From Chamaea fasciata (taxonomy: Eukaryota > Chordata > Aves > Passeriformes > Sylviidae), in NCBI GenBank assembly GCA_029207755.1, contig JARCOQ010000077.1, forward strand, positions 248,001-312,000: a stretch of 64,000 nucleotides of DNA, given 5' to 3'. Shown here one piece after another: positions 45,396 to 56,400 of this stretch (positions are counted from its first letter, which is position 1; each line of letters starts with the position of its first letter). The notes beneath the pieces were generated by a model. The model did not search any database and was not told the DNA's origin. It saw only the letters and a program-made list of their open reading frames with translations. The position numbers and the translations under genes are program-made.

Positions 45396-45586
45396 ATGTC
45401 AGTTTGTAGTAGGCATTTGGCTTTTCAAGGGAAACTAGTCTTCCAGTTTGTGGCAGCTTGCATCTGGAAGAAATCCTGTTCCGTTCGGGATTGTAGGTGG
45501 CCGGAGCCGGGTGCCCTGCTAAGGGAGTAGGGAACAAATGATGGCCTGTTTCCAGGGGTAAGTAAAGTCAGCTGCCCAGGTGCCTG
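45396..45586. repeat. Chimeric monomer B/C
   Basis: The 5' part is class B (GTAGTAGGCATTTGGC, GAAACTAG) and the 3' part is class C (GGCCGGAGCCGGGTGCCC, GAGTAGGG). The last B-specific base is at 45447 and the B mark CATCGCG is already lost at 45465, so the switch lies within 45448-45464. One monomer is deleted. Confidence 0.85.
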
Positions 45587-48500
45587 ATGTCAGTTTGCAG
45601 GTGGCTAATGTTCCTCCATGGGAAGCCAGGCTTCCAGCTTGTGGCTGCTTGCATCTGGAAATAATCCTGTTCCGTTCGGGATTGTAGGTGGCCGAGGCCA
45701 GGTGCCCAGCAGAGGGAGTTGGGCACAAATGATGGCCTGTTTCCAGGGGTAAGTAAAGTCAGCTGCCAAGGTGCCTGATGTCAGTTTGTAGGAGGCCTTT
45801 GGCCCTCCATGGGAAGCCAGGCTTCCAGCTTGTGGCAGCTTGCATCTGGAAGAAATCCTGTTCCGTTTGGGATTGTAGGTGGCCGAGGCCTGGTGCCCGG
45901 CAGAGGGAGTTGGGCACAAATGATGGCCTGTTTCCAGGGGTAAGTAAAGTCAGCTGCCCAGGTGCCTGATGTCAGTTTGTAGGAGGACTTTGGCCCTTCA
46001 AGGGAAACTAGTCTTCCAGTTTGTGGCAGCTTGCATCTGGAAGAAATCCTGTTCCATTCGGGATTGTAGGTGGCCGAGGCCAGGTGCCCGGCAGAGGGAG
46101 TTGGGCACAAATGATGGCCTGATTCCAGGGGTAAGTAAAGTCAGCTGCCCATGTGCCTGATGTCAGTTTGTAGGAGGACTTTGGCCCTCCAAGGGAAGCT
46201 AGTCTTCTAGTTTGTGGCAGCTTGCATCTGGAAGAAATGCTGTTCTGCTCGGGATTTTAGGTGGCCGAGGCCACGTGCCTGGCAGAGGGAGTTGGGCACA
46301 AATGATGGCCTGTTTCCAGGGGAAAGTAAAGTCAGCTGCCCAGGTGCCTGATGTCAGTTTGTAGCAGGCCTTTGGCCCTCCATGGGAAGCCAGGCTTCCA
46401 GCTTGTGGCAGCTTGCATCTGGAAGAAATCCTGTTCCGTTCGGGATTGTAGGTGGCCGAGGCCAGGTGCCCGGCAGAGGAAATTGGGCACAAAGGATGGC
46501 CTATTTCCAGGGGTAAGTAAAGTCTGCTGCCCAGGTGCCTGATGTCAGTTTGTAGGAGGCCTTTGGCCCTCCAAGGGAAGCCAGGCTTCAAGCTTGTGGC
46601 TGCTTGCATCTGGAAGAAATCCTGTTCCGTTCGGGATTGTAGGTGGCCGAGGACAGGTGCCCGGCAGAGGGAGTTGGGAACAAAGGATGGCCTGTTTCCA
46701 GGGGTAAGTAAAGTCAGCTGCCCAGGTGCCTGATGTCAGTTTGTAAGAGGCCTTTGGCCCTCCAAGGGAAGCCAGGCTTCCAGCTTGTGGCAGCTTGCAT
46801 CTGGAAGAAATCCTGTTCCGTTCGGGATTGTAGGTGGCCGAGGCCAGGTGCCCGGCAGAGGGAGTTGGGAACAAAGGATGGCCTGTTTCCAGGGGTAAGT
46901 AAAGTCAGCTGCCCAGGTGCCTGATGTCAGTTTGTAGGAGGCCTTTGGCCCTCCATGGGAAGCCAGGCTTCCAGCTTGTGGCAGCTTGCATCTGGAAGAA
47001 ATCCTCTTCCGTTTGGGATTGTAGGTGGCCGAGGCCTGGTGCCCGGCAGAGGGAGTTGGGCACAAATGATGGCCTGTTTCCAGGGGTAAGTAAAGTCAGC
47101 TGCCCAGGTGCCTGATGTCAGTTTGTAGGAGGACTTTGGCCCTTCAAGGGAAACTAGTCTTCCAGTTTATGGCAGCTTGCATCTGGAAGAAATCCTCTTC
47201 CATTCGGGATTGTAGGTGGCCGAGGCCAGGTGCCCGGCAGAGGGAGTTGGGCACAAATGATGGCCTGATTCCAGGGGTAAGTAAAGTCAGCTGCCCAGGT
47301 GCCTGATGTCAGTTTGTAGGAGGCCTTTGACCCTCCAAGAGCAGCCAGGCTTCCAGCTTGTGGCAGCTTGCATCTGGAAGAAATCCTGTTTCGTTTGGGA
47401 TCGTAGGTGGCCGAGGCCTGGTGTCCGGCTAAAGGAGTTGGGAACAAAGGATGGCCTGTTTCCAGGGTTAAGTAAAGTTAGCTGCCCAGGTGCTTGGTGG
47501 CAGTTTGTAGGAGGCCTTTGGCCATCCAAGGGAAGCTAGTCTTCCAGTTTGTGGCTGCTTGCATCTGGAAGAAATCCTGTTCTATTTGGGAATGTAGGTG
47601 GCCGAGGCCTGCTGCCCGGCAGAGGGAGTTGGGCACAAAGGATGGCCTTTTTCCAGAGGTAAGTAAAGTCAGCTGCCCAGGTGCCTGATGTCAGTTTGTA
47701 GGAGGACTTTGGCCCTCCAAGGGAAGCTAGTCTTCCAGTTTGTGGCAGCTTGCATCTGGAAGAAATGCTGTTCTGCTCGGGATTGTAGGTGGCCGAGGCC
47801 ACGTGCCTGGCAGAGGGAGTTGGGCACAAATGATGGCCTGTTTCCAGGGGTAAGTAAAGTCAGCTGCCCAGGTGCCTGATGTCAGTTTGTAGGAGGCCTT
47901 TGGCCCTCCAAGGGAAGCCAGTCTTCCAGTTTGTGGCAGCTTGCATCTGGAAGAAATCCTGTTCCGTTCGGGATTGTAGGTGGCCGAGGCCTGGTGCCCG
48001 GCAGAGGGAGTTGGGAACAAATGATGGCCTGTTTCCAGGGGTAAGTAAAGTCAGCTGCCCAGGTGCCTGATGTCAGTTTGTAGGAGGACTTTGGCCCTTC
48101 AAGGGAAACCAGTCTTCCAGTTTGTGGCAGCTTGCATCTGGAAGAAATCCTGTTCCATTCGGGATTGTAGGTGGCCGAGGCCAGGTGCCCGGCAGAGGGA
48201 GTTGGGAACAAATGATGGCCTGTTTCCAGGGGTAAGTAAAGTCTGCTGCCCAGGTGCCTGATGTCAGTTTGTAGGAGGCCTTTGGCCCTCCAAGGGAAGC
48301 CAGGCTTCCAGCTTGTGGCTGCTTGCATCTGGAAGAAATCCTGTTCCGTTTGGGATTGTCGGTGGCCGAGGCCTGGTGCCCGGCAGAGGGAGTTGGGCAC
48401 AAGTGATGATGATGACCTGTTTCCAGGGGTAAGTAAAGTCAGCTGCCCAGGTGCCTGATGTCAGTTTGTAGTAGGCATTTGGCTTTTCAAGGGAAACTAG

Positions 48501-49984
48501 TCTTCCAGTTTGTGGCAGCTTGCATCGCGAAGAAATCCTGTTCCGTTCGAATTGTAGGTGGCCGAGGCCAGGTGCCCGGCAGAGGGAGTTGGGCACAAAT
48601 GATGGCCTGTTTCCAGGGGTAAGTAAAGTCAGCTGCCCAGGTGCCTGATGTCAGTTTGTAGGAAGCCTTTGGCCCTCCAAGGGAAGCCAGGCTTCCAGCT
48701 TGTGGCAGCTTGCATCTGGAAGAAATCCTGTTCCGTTCGGGATTGTAGGTGGCCGGAGCCGGGTGCCCTGCTGAGGGAGTAGGGAACAAATGATGGCCTG
48801 TTTCCAGGGGTAAGTAAAGTCAGCTGCCCAGGTGCCTGATGTCAGTTTGTAGCAGGCCTTTGGCCCTCCAAGGGAAGCTAATCTTCCAGTTTGTGGCAGC
48901 TTGCATCTGGAAGAAATCCTGTTCCGTTCGGGATTGTAGGTGGCCGAGGCCAGGTGCCCGGCAGAGGGAGTTGGGCACAAATGATGGCCTGTTTCCAGGG
49001 GTTAGTAAAGTCAGCTGCCCAGGTGCCTTGAATCAGTTTGTAGCAGGCCTTTGGCCCTCCATGGGAAGCCAGGCTTCCAGCTTGTGGCAGCTTGCATCTT
49101 GAAGAAATCCTGTTCCGTTTGGGATTGTAGGTGGCCGAGGCCTGGTGCCCTGCTGCAGGAGTTGGGAACAAAGGATGGCCTGTTTCCAGGGGTAAGTAAA
49201 GTCAGCTGCCCAGGTGCCTGATGTCAGTTTGTAGGAGGCCTTTGGCCCTCCATGAGAAGCCAGGCTTCCAGCTTGTGGCAGCTTGCATCTGGAAGAAATC
49301 CTGTTCCGTTTGGGATCGTAGGTGACCGAGGCCTGGCGCACGGCTGTGGGAGTTGGGCAAAAATGAGAACCTGTTTCCAGGGATAAGTAAAGTCAGCTGC
49401 CCAGGTGCCTGATGTCAGTTTGTAGCAGGCCTTTGGCTCTCCAAGTGATGCTAGTCTTCCTGTTCAATGCAGCTTCCATCTGGAAAAAATCCTATTCCGT
49501 TCAAGATTGTAGGTTCCCGAAGCCAGGTGCCCAGCAGAGGGAGTTGGGCACAAAGGATGGCCTGTTTCCAGGGGTAAGTAAAGTCAGCTGCCCAGGTGCC
49601 TGATGTCAGTTTGTAGGAGGCCTTTGGCCCTCCAAGGGAAGCCAGTCTTCCAGTTTGTGGCAGCTTGCATCTTGAAGAAATCCTGTTCCGTTCGGGATTG
49701 TAGGTGGCCGAGGCCTGGTGCCCGGCAGAGGGAGTTGGGAACAAATGATGGCCTGTTTCCAGGGGTAAGTAAAGTCAGCTGCCCAGGTGCCTGATGTCAG
49801 TTTGTAGGAGGACTTTGGCCCTTCAAGGGAAACTAGTCTTCCAGTTTGTGGCAGCTTGCATCTGGAAGAAATCCTGTTCCATTCGGGATTGTAGGTGGCC
49901 GAGGCCAGGTGCCCGGCAGAGGGAGTTGGGCACAAATGATGGCCTGATTCCAGGGGTAAGTAAAGTCAGCTGCCCAGGTGCCTG

Positions 49985-50175
49985 ATGTCAGTTTGTAGGA
50001 GGACTTTGGCCCTCCAAGGGAAGCTAGTCTTCCAGCTTGTGGCAGCTTGCATCTGGAAGTAATCCTGTTCCGTTCGGGATTGTAGGTGGCCGAGGCCAGG
50101 TGCCCGGCAGAGGAAATTGGGCACAAAGGATGGCCTGTTTCCAGGGGTAAGTAAAGTCTGCTGCCCAGGTGCCTG
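49985..50175. repeat. Chimeric monomer U/V, junction within 7 bp
   Basis: The 5' part is class U (GGAGGACTTTGG, GCTAGT) and the 3' part is class V (CAGCTTGTGG, GAGGAAATTGGG). The last U-specific base is at 50028 and the first V-specific base at 50036, leaving only 50029-50035 (CTTCCAG) for the switch. In the next copy U (55151) and V (55342) are separate. Confidence 0.87.
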
Positions 50176-51135
50176 ATGTCAGTTTGTAGGAGGCCTTTGG
50201 CCCTCCAAGGGAAGCCAGGCTTCCAGCTTGTGGCAGCTTGCATCTGGAAGAAATCCTGTTCCGTTTGGGATTGTCGGTGGCCGAGGCCTGGTGCCCGGCA
50301 GAGGGAGTTGGGCACAAATGATGATGATGACCTGTTTCCAGGGGTAAGTAAAGTCAGCTGCCAAGGTGCCTGATGTCAGTTTGTAGTAGGCATTTGGCTT
50401 TTCAAGGGAAACTAGTCTTCCAGTTTGTGGCAGCTTGCATCGCGAAGAAATCCTGTTCCGTTCGAATTGTAGGTGGCCGAGGCCTGGTGCCCGGCAGAGG
50501 GAGTTGGGCACAAAGGATGGCCTGTTTCCAGGGGTAAGTAAAGTCAGCTGCCCAGGTGCCTGATGTCAGTTTGTAGGAGGCCTTTGGCCCTCCAAGGGAA
50601 GCCAGGCTTCCAGCTTGTGGCAGCTTGCATCTGGAAGAAATCCTGTTCCGTTCGGGATTGTAGGTGGCCGGAGCCGGGTGCCCTGCTGAGGGAGTAGGGA
50701 ACAAATGATGGCCTGTTTCCAGGGGTTAGTAAAGTCAGCTGCCCAGGTGCCTTGAATCAGTTTGTAGCAGGCCTTTGGCCCTCCATGGGAAGCCAGGCTT
50801 CCAGCTTGTGGCAGCTTGCATCTTGAAGAAATCCTGTTCTGTTTGGGATTGTAGGTGGCCGAGGCCTGGTGCCCTGCTGCAGGAGTTGGGAGCAAAGGAT
50901 GGCCTGTTTCCAGGGGTAAGTAAAGTCAGCTGCCCAGGTGCCTGATGTCAGTTTGTAGGAGGCCTTTGGCCCTCCATGGGAAGCCAGGCTTCCAGCTTGT
51001 GGCAGCTTGCATCTGGAAGAAATCCTGTTCCGTTTGGGATCGTAGGTGACCGAGGCCTGGTGCACGGCTGTGGGAGTTGGGCACAAATGAGAACCTGTTT
51101 CCAGGGATAAGTAAAGTCAGCTGCCCAGGTGCCTG

Positions 51136-51326
51136 ATGTCAGTTTGTAGGAGGCCTTTGGCCCTCCAAGGGAAGCCAGGCTTCCAGCTTGTGGCAGCTTG
51201 CATCTGGAAGAAATCCTGTTCCGTTCGGGATTGTAGGTGGCCGAGGACAGGTGCCCGGCAGAGGGAGTTGGGAACAAAGGATGGCCTGTTTCCAGGGGTA
51301 AGTAAAGTCAGCTGCCCAGGTGCCTG
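51136..51326. repeat. Class Y exemplar
   Basis: The marks are AAGCCAGGCTTCC combined with GAGGACAGGTGCC and TTGGGAACAAAGG, with the normal GTAAGT retained. It resembles an E 3' half on an A-like 5' half and is found only after about 46.5 kb (46542, 51136, 53045, 56875, 58784, 62805). It follows G, except at 46542 where it follows V. Confidence 0.83.
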
Positions 51327-51517
51327 ATGTCAGTTTGTAAGAGGCCTTTGGCCCTCCAAGGGAAGCCAGGCTTCCAGCTTGTGGCAGCTTGCATCTGGAA
51401 GAAATCCTGTTCCGTTCGGGATTGTAGTTGGCCGAGGCCAGGTGCCCGGCAGAGGGAGTTGGGAACAAAGGATGGCCTGTTTCCAGGGGTAAGTAAAGTC
51501 AGCTGCCCAGGTGCCTG
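51327..51517. repeat. Class Z exemplar
   Basis: The mark is TTTGTAAGAGGCC instead of TTTGTAGGAGGCC, with TTGGGAACAAAGG. It follows Y. Copies start at 46733, 51327, 57066, 58975 and 62996; the monomer at 43792 also has the mark. The copies at 51327 and 57066 share a private GTAGTTGGCC. Confidence 0.85.
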
Positions 51518-51899
51518 ATGTCAGTTTGTAGGAGGCCTTTGGCCCTCCATGGGATGCCAGGCTTCCAGCTTGTGGCAGCTTGCATCTGGAAGAAATCCTG
51601 TTCCGTTTGGGATTGTAGGTGGCCAAGGCCTGGTGCCCGGCAGAGGGAGTTGGGCACAAATGATGGCCTGTTTCCAGGGGTAAGTAAAGTCAGCTGCCCA
51701 GGTGCCTGATGTCAGTTTGTAGGAGGACTTTGGCCCTTCAAGGGAAACTAGTCTTCCAGTTTGTGGCAGCTTGCATCTGGAAGAAATCCTGTTCCATTCG
51801 GGATTGTAGGTGGCCGAGGCCAGGTGCCCGGCAGAGGGAGTTGGGCACAAATGATGGCCTGTTTCCAGGGGTAAGTAAAGTCAGCTGCCCAGGTGCCTG

Positions 51900-52090
51900 A
51901 TGTCAGTTTGTAGGAGGCCTTTGACCCTCCAAGAGCAGCCAGGCTTCCAGCTTGTGGCAGCTTGCATCTGGAAGAAATCCTGTTCCGTTTAAGATCGTAG
52001 GTGGCCGAGGCCTGGTGTCCGGCTAAAGGAGTTGGGAACAAAGGATGGCCTGTTTCCAGGGTTAAGTAAAGTCAGCTGCCCAGGTACTTG
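51900..52090. repeat. Class W exemplar
   Basis: The marks are GACCCTCCAAGAGCAGCC, GATCGTAGG and GTGTCCGGCTAAAGG. The 3' end reads AGGGTTAAGTAAAG. It resembles class K in CCAAGAG and GGATCG and may be derived from it. It follows J at 38059, 39204, 44938, 47306, 57639 and 63569. Confidence 0.87.
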
Positions 52091-52281
52091 GTGGCAGTTT
52101 GTAGGAGGCCTTTAGCCATCCAAGGGAAGCTAGTCTTCCAGTGTGTGGCTGCTTGCATCTGGAAGAAATCCTGTTCTATTTGGGAATGTAGGTGGCCGAG
52201 GCCTGCTGCCCGGCAGAGGGAGTTGGGCACAAATGATGGCCTGTTTCCAGAGGTAAGTAAAGTTAGCTGCCCAGGTGCCTG
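52091..52281. repeat. Class X exemplar
   Basis: The marks are TTGGTGGCAG (or TTGGTGTCAG) at the start, CCATCCAAGG, GTTCTATTTGGGAATG and GCCTGCTGCCC. The copies at 52091 and 57830 share CAGTGTGTGGC and TTTAGCC; the copies at 47497 and 63760 do not. Confidence 0.87.
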
Positions 52282-53235
52282 ATGTCAGTTTGCAGGTGTC
52301 TAAGTTTCCTCCATGGGAAGCCAGGCTTCCAGCTTGTGGCTACTTGCATCTGGAAAAAATCCTGTTCCGTTCGGGATTGTAGGTGGCCGAGGCCTGGTGC
52401 CCGGCAGAGGGAGTTGGGCACAAAGGATGGCCTGTTTCCAGGGGTAAGTAAAGTCAGCTGCCCAGGTGCCTGATGTCAGTTTGTAGCTGGCCTTTGGCCC
52501 TCCAAGGGAAGCTAATCTTCCAGTTTGTGGCAGCTTGCATCTGGAAGAAATCCTGTTCCGTTCGGGATTGTAGGTGGCCGAGGACAGGTGCCCTGCTGAG
52601 GGAGTTGGGCACAAATGATGGCCTGTTTCCAGGGGTTAGTAAAGTCAGCTGCCCAGGTGCCTTGAATCAGTTTGTAGCAGGCCTTGGCCCTCCATGGGAA
52701 GCCAGGCTTCCAGCTTGTGGCAGCTTGCATCTTGAAGAAATCCTGTTCCGTTTGGGATTGTAGGTGGCCGAGGCCTGGTGCCCTGCTGCAGGAGTTGGGA
52801 ACAAAGGATGGCCTGTTTCCAGGGGTAATTAAAGTCAGCTGCCCAGGTGCCTGATGTCAGTTTGTAGGAGGCCTTTGGCCCTCCATGGGAAGCCAGGCTT
52901 CCAGCTTGTGGCAGCTTGCATCTGGAAGAAATCCTGTTCCGTTTGGGATCGTAGGTGACCGAGGCCTGGTGCACGGCTGTGGGAGTTGGGCACAAATGAG
53001 AACCTGTTTCCAGGGATAAGTAAAGTCAGCTGCCCAGGTGCCTGATGTCAGTTTGTAGCAGGCCTTTGGCCCTCCAAGGGAAGCCAGGCTTCCAGCTTGT
53101 GGCAGCTTGCATCTGGAAGAAATCCTGTTCCGTTCGGGATTGTAGGTGGTCGAGGACAGGTGCCCGGCAGAGGGAGTTGGGAACAAAGGATGGCCTGTTT
53201 CCAGGGGTAAGTAAAGTCAGCTGCCCAGGTGCCTG

Positions 53236-53426
53236 ATGTCAGTTTGTAAGAGGCCTTTGGCCCTCCAACGGAAGCCAGGCTTCCAGTTTGTGGCAGCTTG
53301 CATCTGGAAGAAATCCTGTTCCGTTCGGGATTGTAGGTGGCCGAGGCCAGGTGCCCGGCAGAGGAAATTGGGCACAAAGGATGGCCTGTTTCCAGGGGTA
53401 AGTAAAGTCTGCTGCCCAGGTGCCTG
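53236..53426. repeat. Chimeric monomer Z/V, junction within 17 bp
   Basis: The 5' part is the Z monomer seen intact at 58975, with the shared private base in CTCCAACGG. The 3' part is the V monomer seen at 59166 (CAGTTTGTGG, GAGGAAATTGGG). The last Z-specific base is at 53269 and the first V-specific base at 53287, so the switch lies within 53270-53286. Confidence 0.88.
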
Positions 53427-56400
53427 ATGTCAGTTTGTAGGAGGCCTTTGGCCCTCCAAGGGAAGCCAGGCTTCCAGCTTGTGGCTGCTTGCATCTGGAA
53501 GAAATCCTGTTCCGTTTGGGATTGTCGGTGGCCGAGGCCTGGTGCCCGGCAGAGGGAGTTGGGCACAAATGATGATGATGACCTGTTTCCAGGGGTAAGT
53601 AAAGTCAGCTGCCCAGGTGCCTGATGTCAGTTTGTAGTAGGCATTTGGCTTTTCAAGGGAAACTAGTCTTCCAGTTTGTGGCAGCTTGCATCGCGAAGAA
53701 ATCCTGTTCTGTTCGAATTGTAGGTGGCCGAGGCCAGGTGCCCGGCAGAGGGAGTTGGGCACAAATGATGGCCTGTTTCCAGGGGTAAGTAAAGTCAGCT
53801 GCCCAGGTGCCTGATGTCAGTTTGTAGGAGGCCTTTGGCCCTCCAAGGGAAGCCAGGCTTCCAGCTTGTGGCAGCTTGCATCTGGAAGAAATCCTGTTCC
53901 GTTCGGGATTGTAGGTGGCCGGAGCCGGGTGCCCTGCTGAGGGAGTAGGGAACAAATGATGGCCTGTTTCCAGGGGTAAGTAAAGTCAGCTGCCCAGGTG
54001 CCTGATGTCAGTTTGTAGCAGGCCTTTGGCCCTCCAAGGGAAGCTAATCTTCCAGTTTGTGGCAGCTTGCATCTGGAAGAAATCCTGTTCCGTTCGGGAT
54101 TGTAGGTGGCCGAGGCCAGGTGCCTGGCAGAGGGAGTTGGGCACAAATGATGGCCTGTTTCCAGGGGTTAGTAAAGTCAGCTGCCCAGGTGCCTTGAATC
54201 AGTTTGTAGCAGGCCTTTGGCCCTCCATGGGAAGCCAGGCTTCCAGCTTGTGGCAGCTTGCATCTTGAAGTAATCCTGTTCCGTTTGGGATTGTAGGTGG
54301 CCGAGGCCTGGTGCCCTGCTGCAGGAGTTGGGAACAAAGGATGGCCTGTTTCCAGGGGTAAGTAAAGTCAGCTGCCCAGGTGCCTGATGTCAGTTTGTAG
54401 GAGGCCTTTGGCCCTCCATGAGAAGCCAGGCTTCCAGCTTGTGGCAGCTTGCATCTGGAAGAAATCCTGTTCCGTTTGGGATCGTAGGTGACCGAGGCCT
54501 GGCGCACGGCTGTGGGAGTTGGGCAAAAATGAGAACCTGTTTCCAGGGATAAGTAAAGTCAGCTGCCCAGGTGCCTGATGTCAGTTTGTAGCAGGCCTTT
54601 GGCTCTCCAAGTGATGCTAGTCTTCCTGTTCAATGCAGCTTCCATCTGGAAAAAATCCTATTCCGTTCAAGATTGTAGGTTCCCGAAGCCAGGTGCCCAG
54701 CAGAGGGAGTTGGGCACAAAGGATGGCCTGTTTCCAGGGGTAAGTAAAGTCAGCTGCCCAGGTGCCTGATGTCAGTTTGTAGGAGGCCTTTGGCCCTCCA
54801 AGGGAAGCCAGTCTTCCAGTTTGTGGCAGCTTGCATCTTGAAGAAATCCTGTTCCGTTCGGGATTGTAGGTGGCCGAGGCCTGGTGCCCGGCAGAGGGAG
54901 TTGGGAACAAATGATGGCCTGTTTCCAGGGGTAAGTAAAGTCAGCTGCCCAGGTGCCTGATGTCAGTTTGTAGGAGGACTTTGGCCCTTCAAGGGAAACT
55001 AGTCTTCCAGTTTGTGGCAGCTTGCATCTGGAAGAAATCCTGTTCCATTCGGGATTGTAGGTGGCCGAGGCCAGGTGCCCGGCAGAGGGAGTTGGGCACA
55101 AATGATGGCCTGATTCCAGAAGTAAGTAAAGTCAGCTGCCCAGGTGCCTGATGTCAGTTTGTAGGAGGACTTTGGCCCTCCAAGGGAAGCTAGTCTTCCA
55201 GATTGTGGCAGCTTGCATCTGGAAGAAATGCTGTTCTGCTCGGGATTTTAGGTGGCCGAGGCCACGTGCCTGGCAGAGGGAGTTGGGCACAAATGATGGC
55301 CTGTTTCCAGGGGTAAGTAAAGTCAGCTGCCCAGGTGCCTGATGTCAGTTTGTAGCAGGCCTTTGGCCCTCCATGGGAAGCCAGGCTTCCAGCTTGTGGC
55401 AGCTTGCATCTGGAAGAAATCCTGTTCCGTTCGGGATTGTAGGTGGCCGAGGCCAGGTGCCCGGCAGAGGAAATTGGGCACAAAGGATGGCCTGTTTCCA
55501 GGGGTAAGTAAAGTCTGCTGCCCAGGTGCCTGATGTCAGTTTGTAGGAGGCCTTTGGCCCTCCAAGGGAAGCCAGGCTTCCAGCTTGTGGCTGCTTGCAT
55601 CTGGAAGAAATCCTGTTCCGTTTGGGATTGTCGGTCGCCGAGGCCTGGTGCCCGGCAGAGGGAGTTGGGCACAAATGATGATGATAACCTGTTTCCAGGT
55701 GTAAGTAAAGTCAGCTGCCAAGGTGCCTGATGTCAGTTTGTAGTAGGCATTTGGCTTTTCAAGGGAAACTAGTCTTCCAGTTTGTGGCAGCTTGCATCGC
55801 GAAGAAATCCTGTTCCGTTCGAATTGTAGGTGGCCGAGGCCAGGTGCCCGGCAGAGGGAGTTGGGCACAAATGATGGCCTGTTTCCAGGGGTAAGTAAAG
55901 TCAGCAGCCCAGGTGCCTGATGTCAGTTTGTAGGAGGCCTTTGGCCCTCCAAGGGAAGCCAGGCTTCCAGCTTGTGGCAGCTTGCATCTGGAAGAAATCC
56001 TGTTCCGTTCGGGATTGTAGGTGGCCGGAGCCGGGTGCCCTGCTGAGGGAGTAGGGAACAAATGATGGCCTGTTTCCAGGGGTAAGTAAAGTCAGCTGCC
56101 CAGGTGCCTGATGTCAGTTTGCAGGTGTCTAAGTTTCCTCCATGGGAAGCCAGGCTTCCAGCTTGTGGCTGCTTGCATCTGGAAATAATCCTGTTCCGTT
56201 CGGGATTGTAGGTGGCCGAGGCCTGGTGCCCGGCAGAGGGAGTTGGGCACAAAGGATGGCCTGTTTCCAGGGGTAAGTAAAGTCAGCTGCCCAGGTGCCT
56301 GATGTCAGTTTGTAGCAGGCCTTTGGCCCTCCAAGGGAAGCTAATCTTCCAGTTTGTGGCAGCTTGCATCTGGAAGAAATCCTGTTCCGTTCGGGATTGC

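Larger units (their letters stand above)
39777..48260. repeat. Large segment, about 44 monomers, 8484 bp
   Basis: It begins A-B-C-D-E-F-G-H-I-J-K-L-M, the longest unbroken ladder run after 22 kb, then continues with W, X and mixed classes. It contains the 764-bp duplication (42264-43791), the 70-bp sub-monomer duplication (45046-45185) and a run Y-Z-R-like-J-W-X-U at 46542-47878. That run is the best match in the window for the last kilobase of the sequence. Its first six monomers match 30971-32121 at offset 8806, with private variants such as GAACAAATTATGG shared. Confidence 0.82.
48261..53426. repeat. Right-hand HOR, 27-monomer copy, 5166 bp
   Basis: The order is A-B-C-E-F-G-H-I-J-(U/V)-A-B-C-F-G-Y-Z-R-like-J-W-X-D-E-F-G-Y-(Z/V). 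It is the 31-mer of 53427-59356 with four monomers removed: one by the U/V fusion at 49985, two by loss of D and E near 50754, and one by the Z/V fusion at 53236. Offsets to the next copy step accordingly from 5166 to 5357, 5739 and 5930. From 51327 to 53235 it is nearly identical to 57066-58974. Confidence 0.9.
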
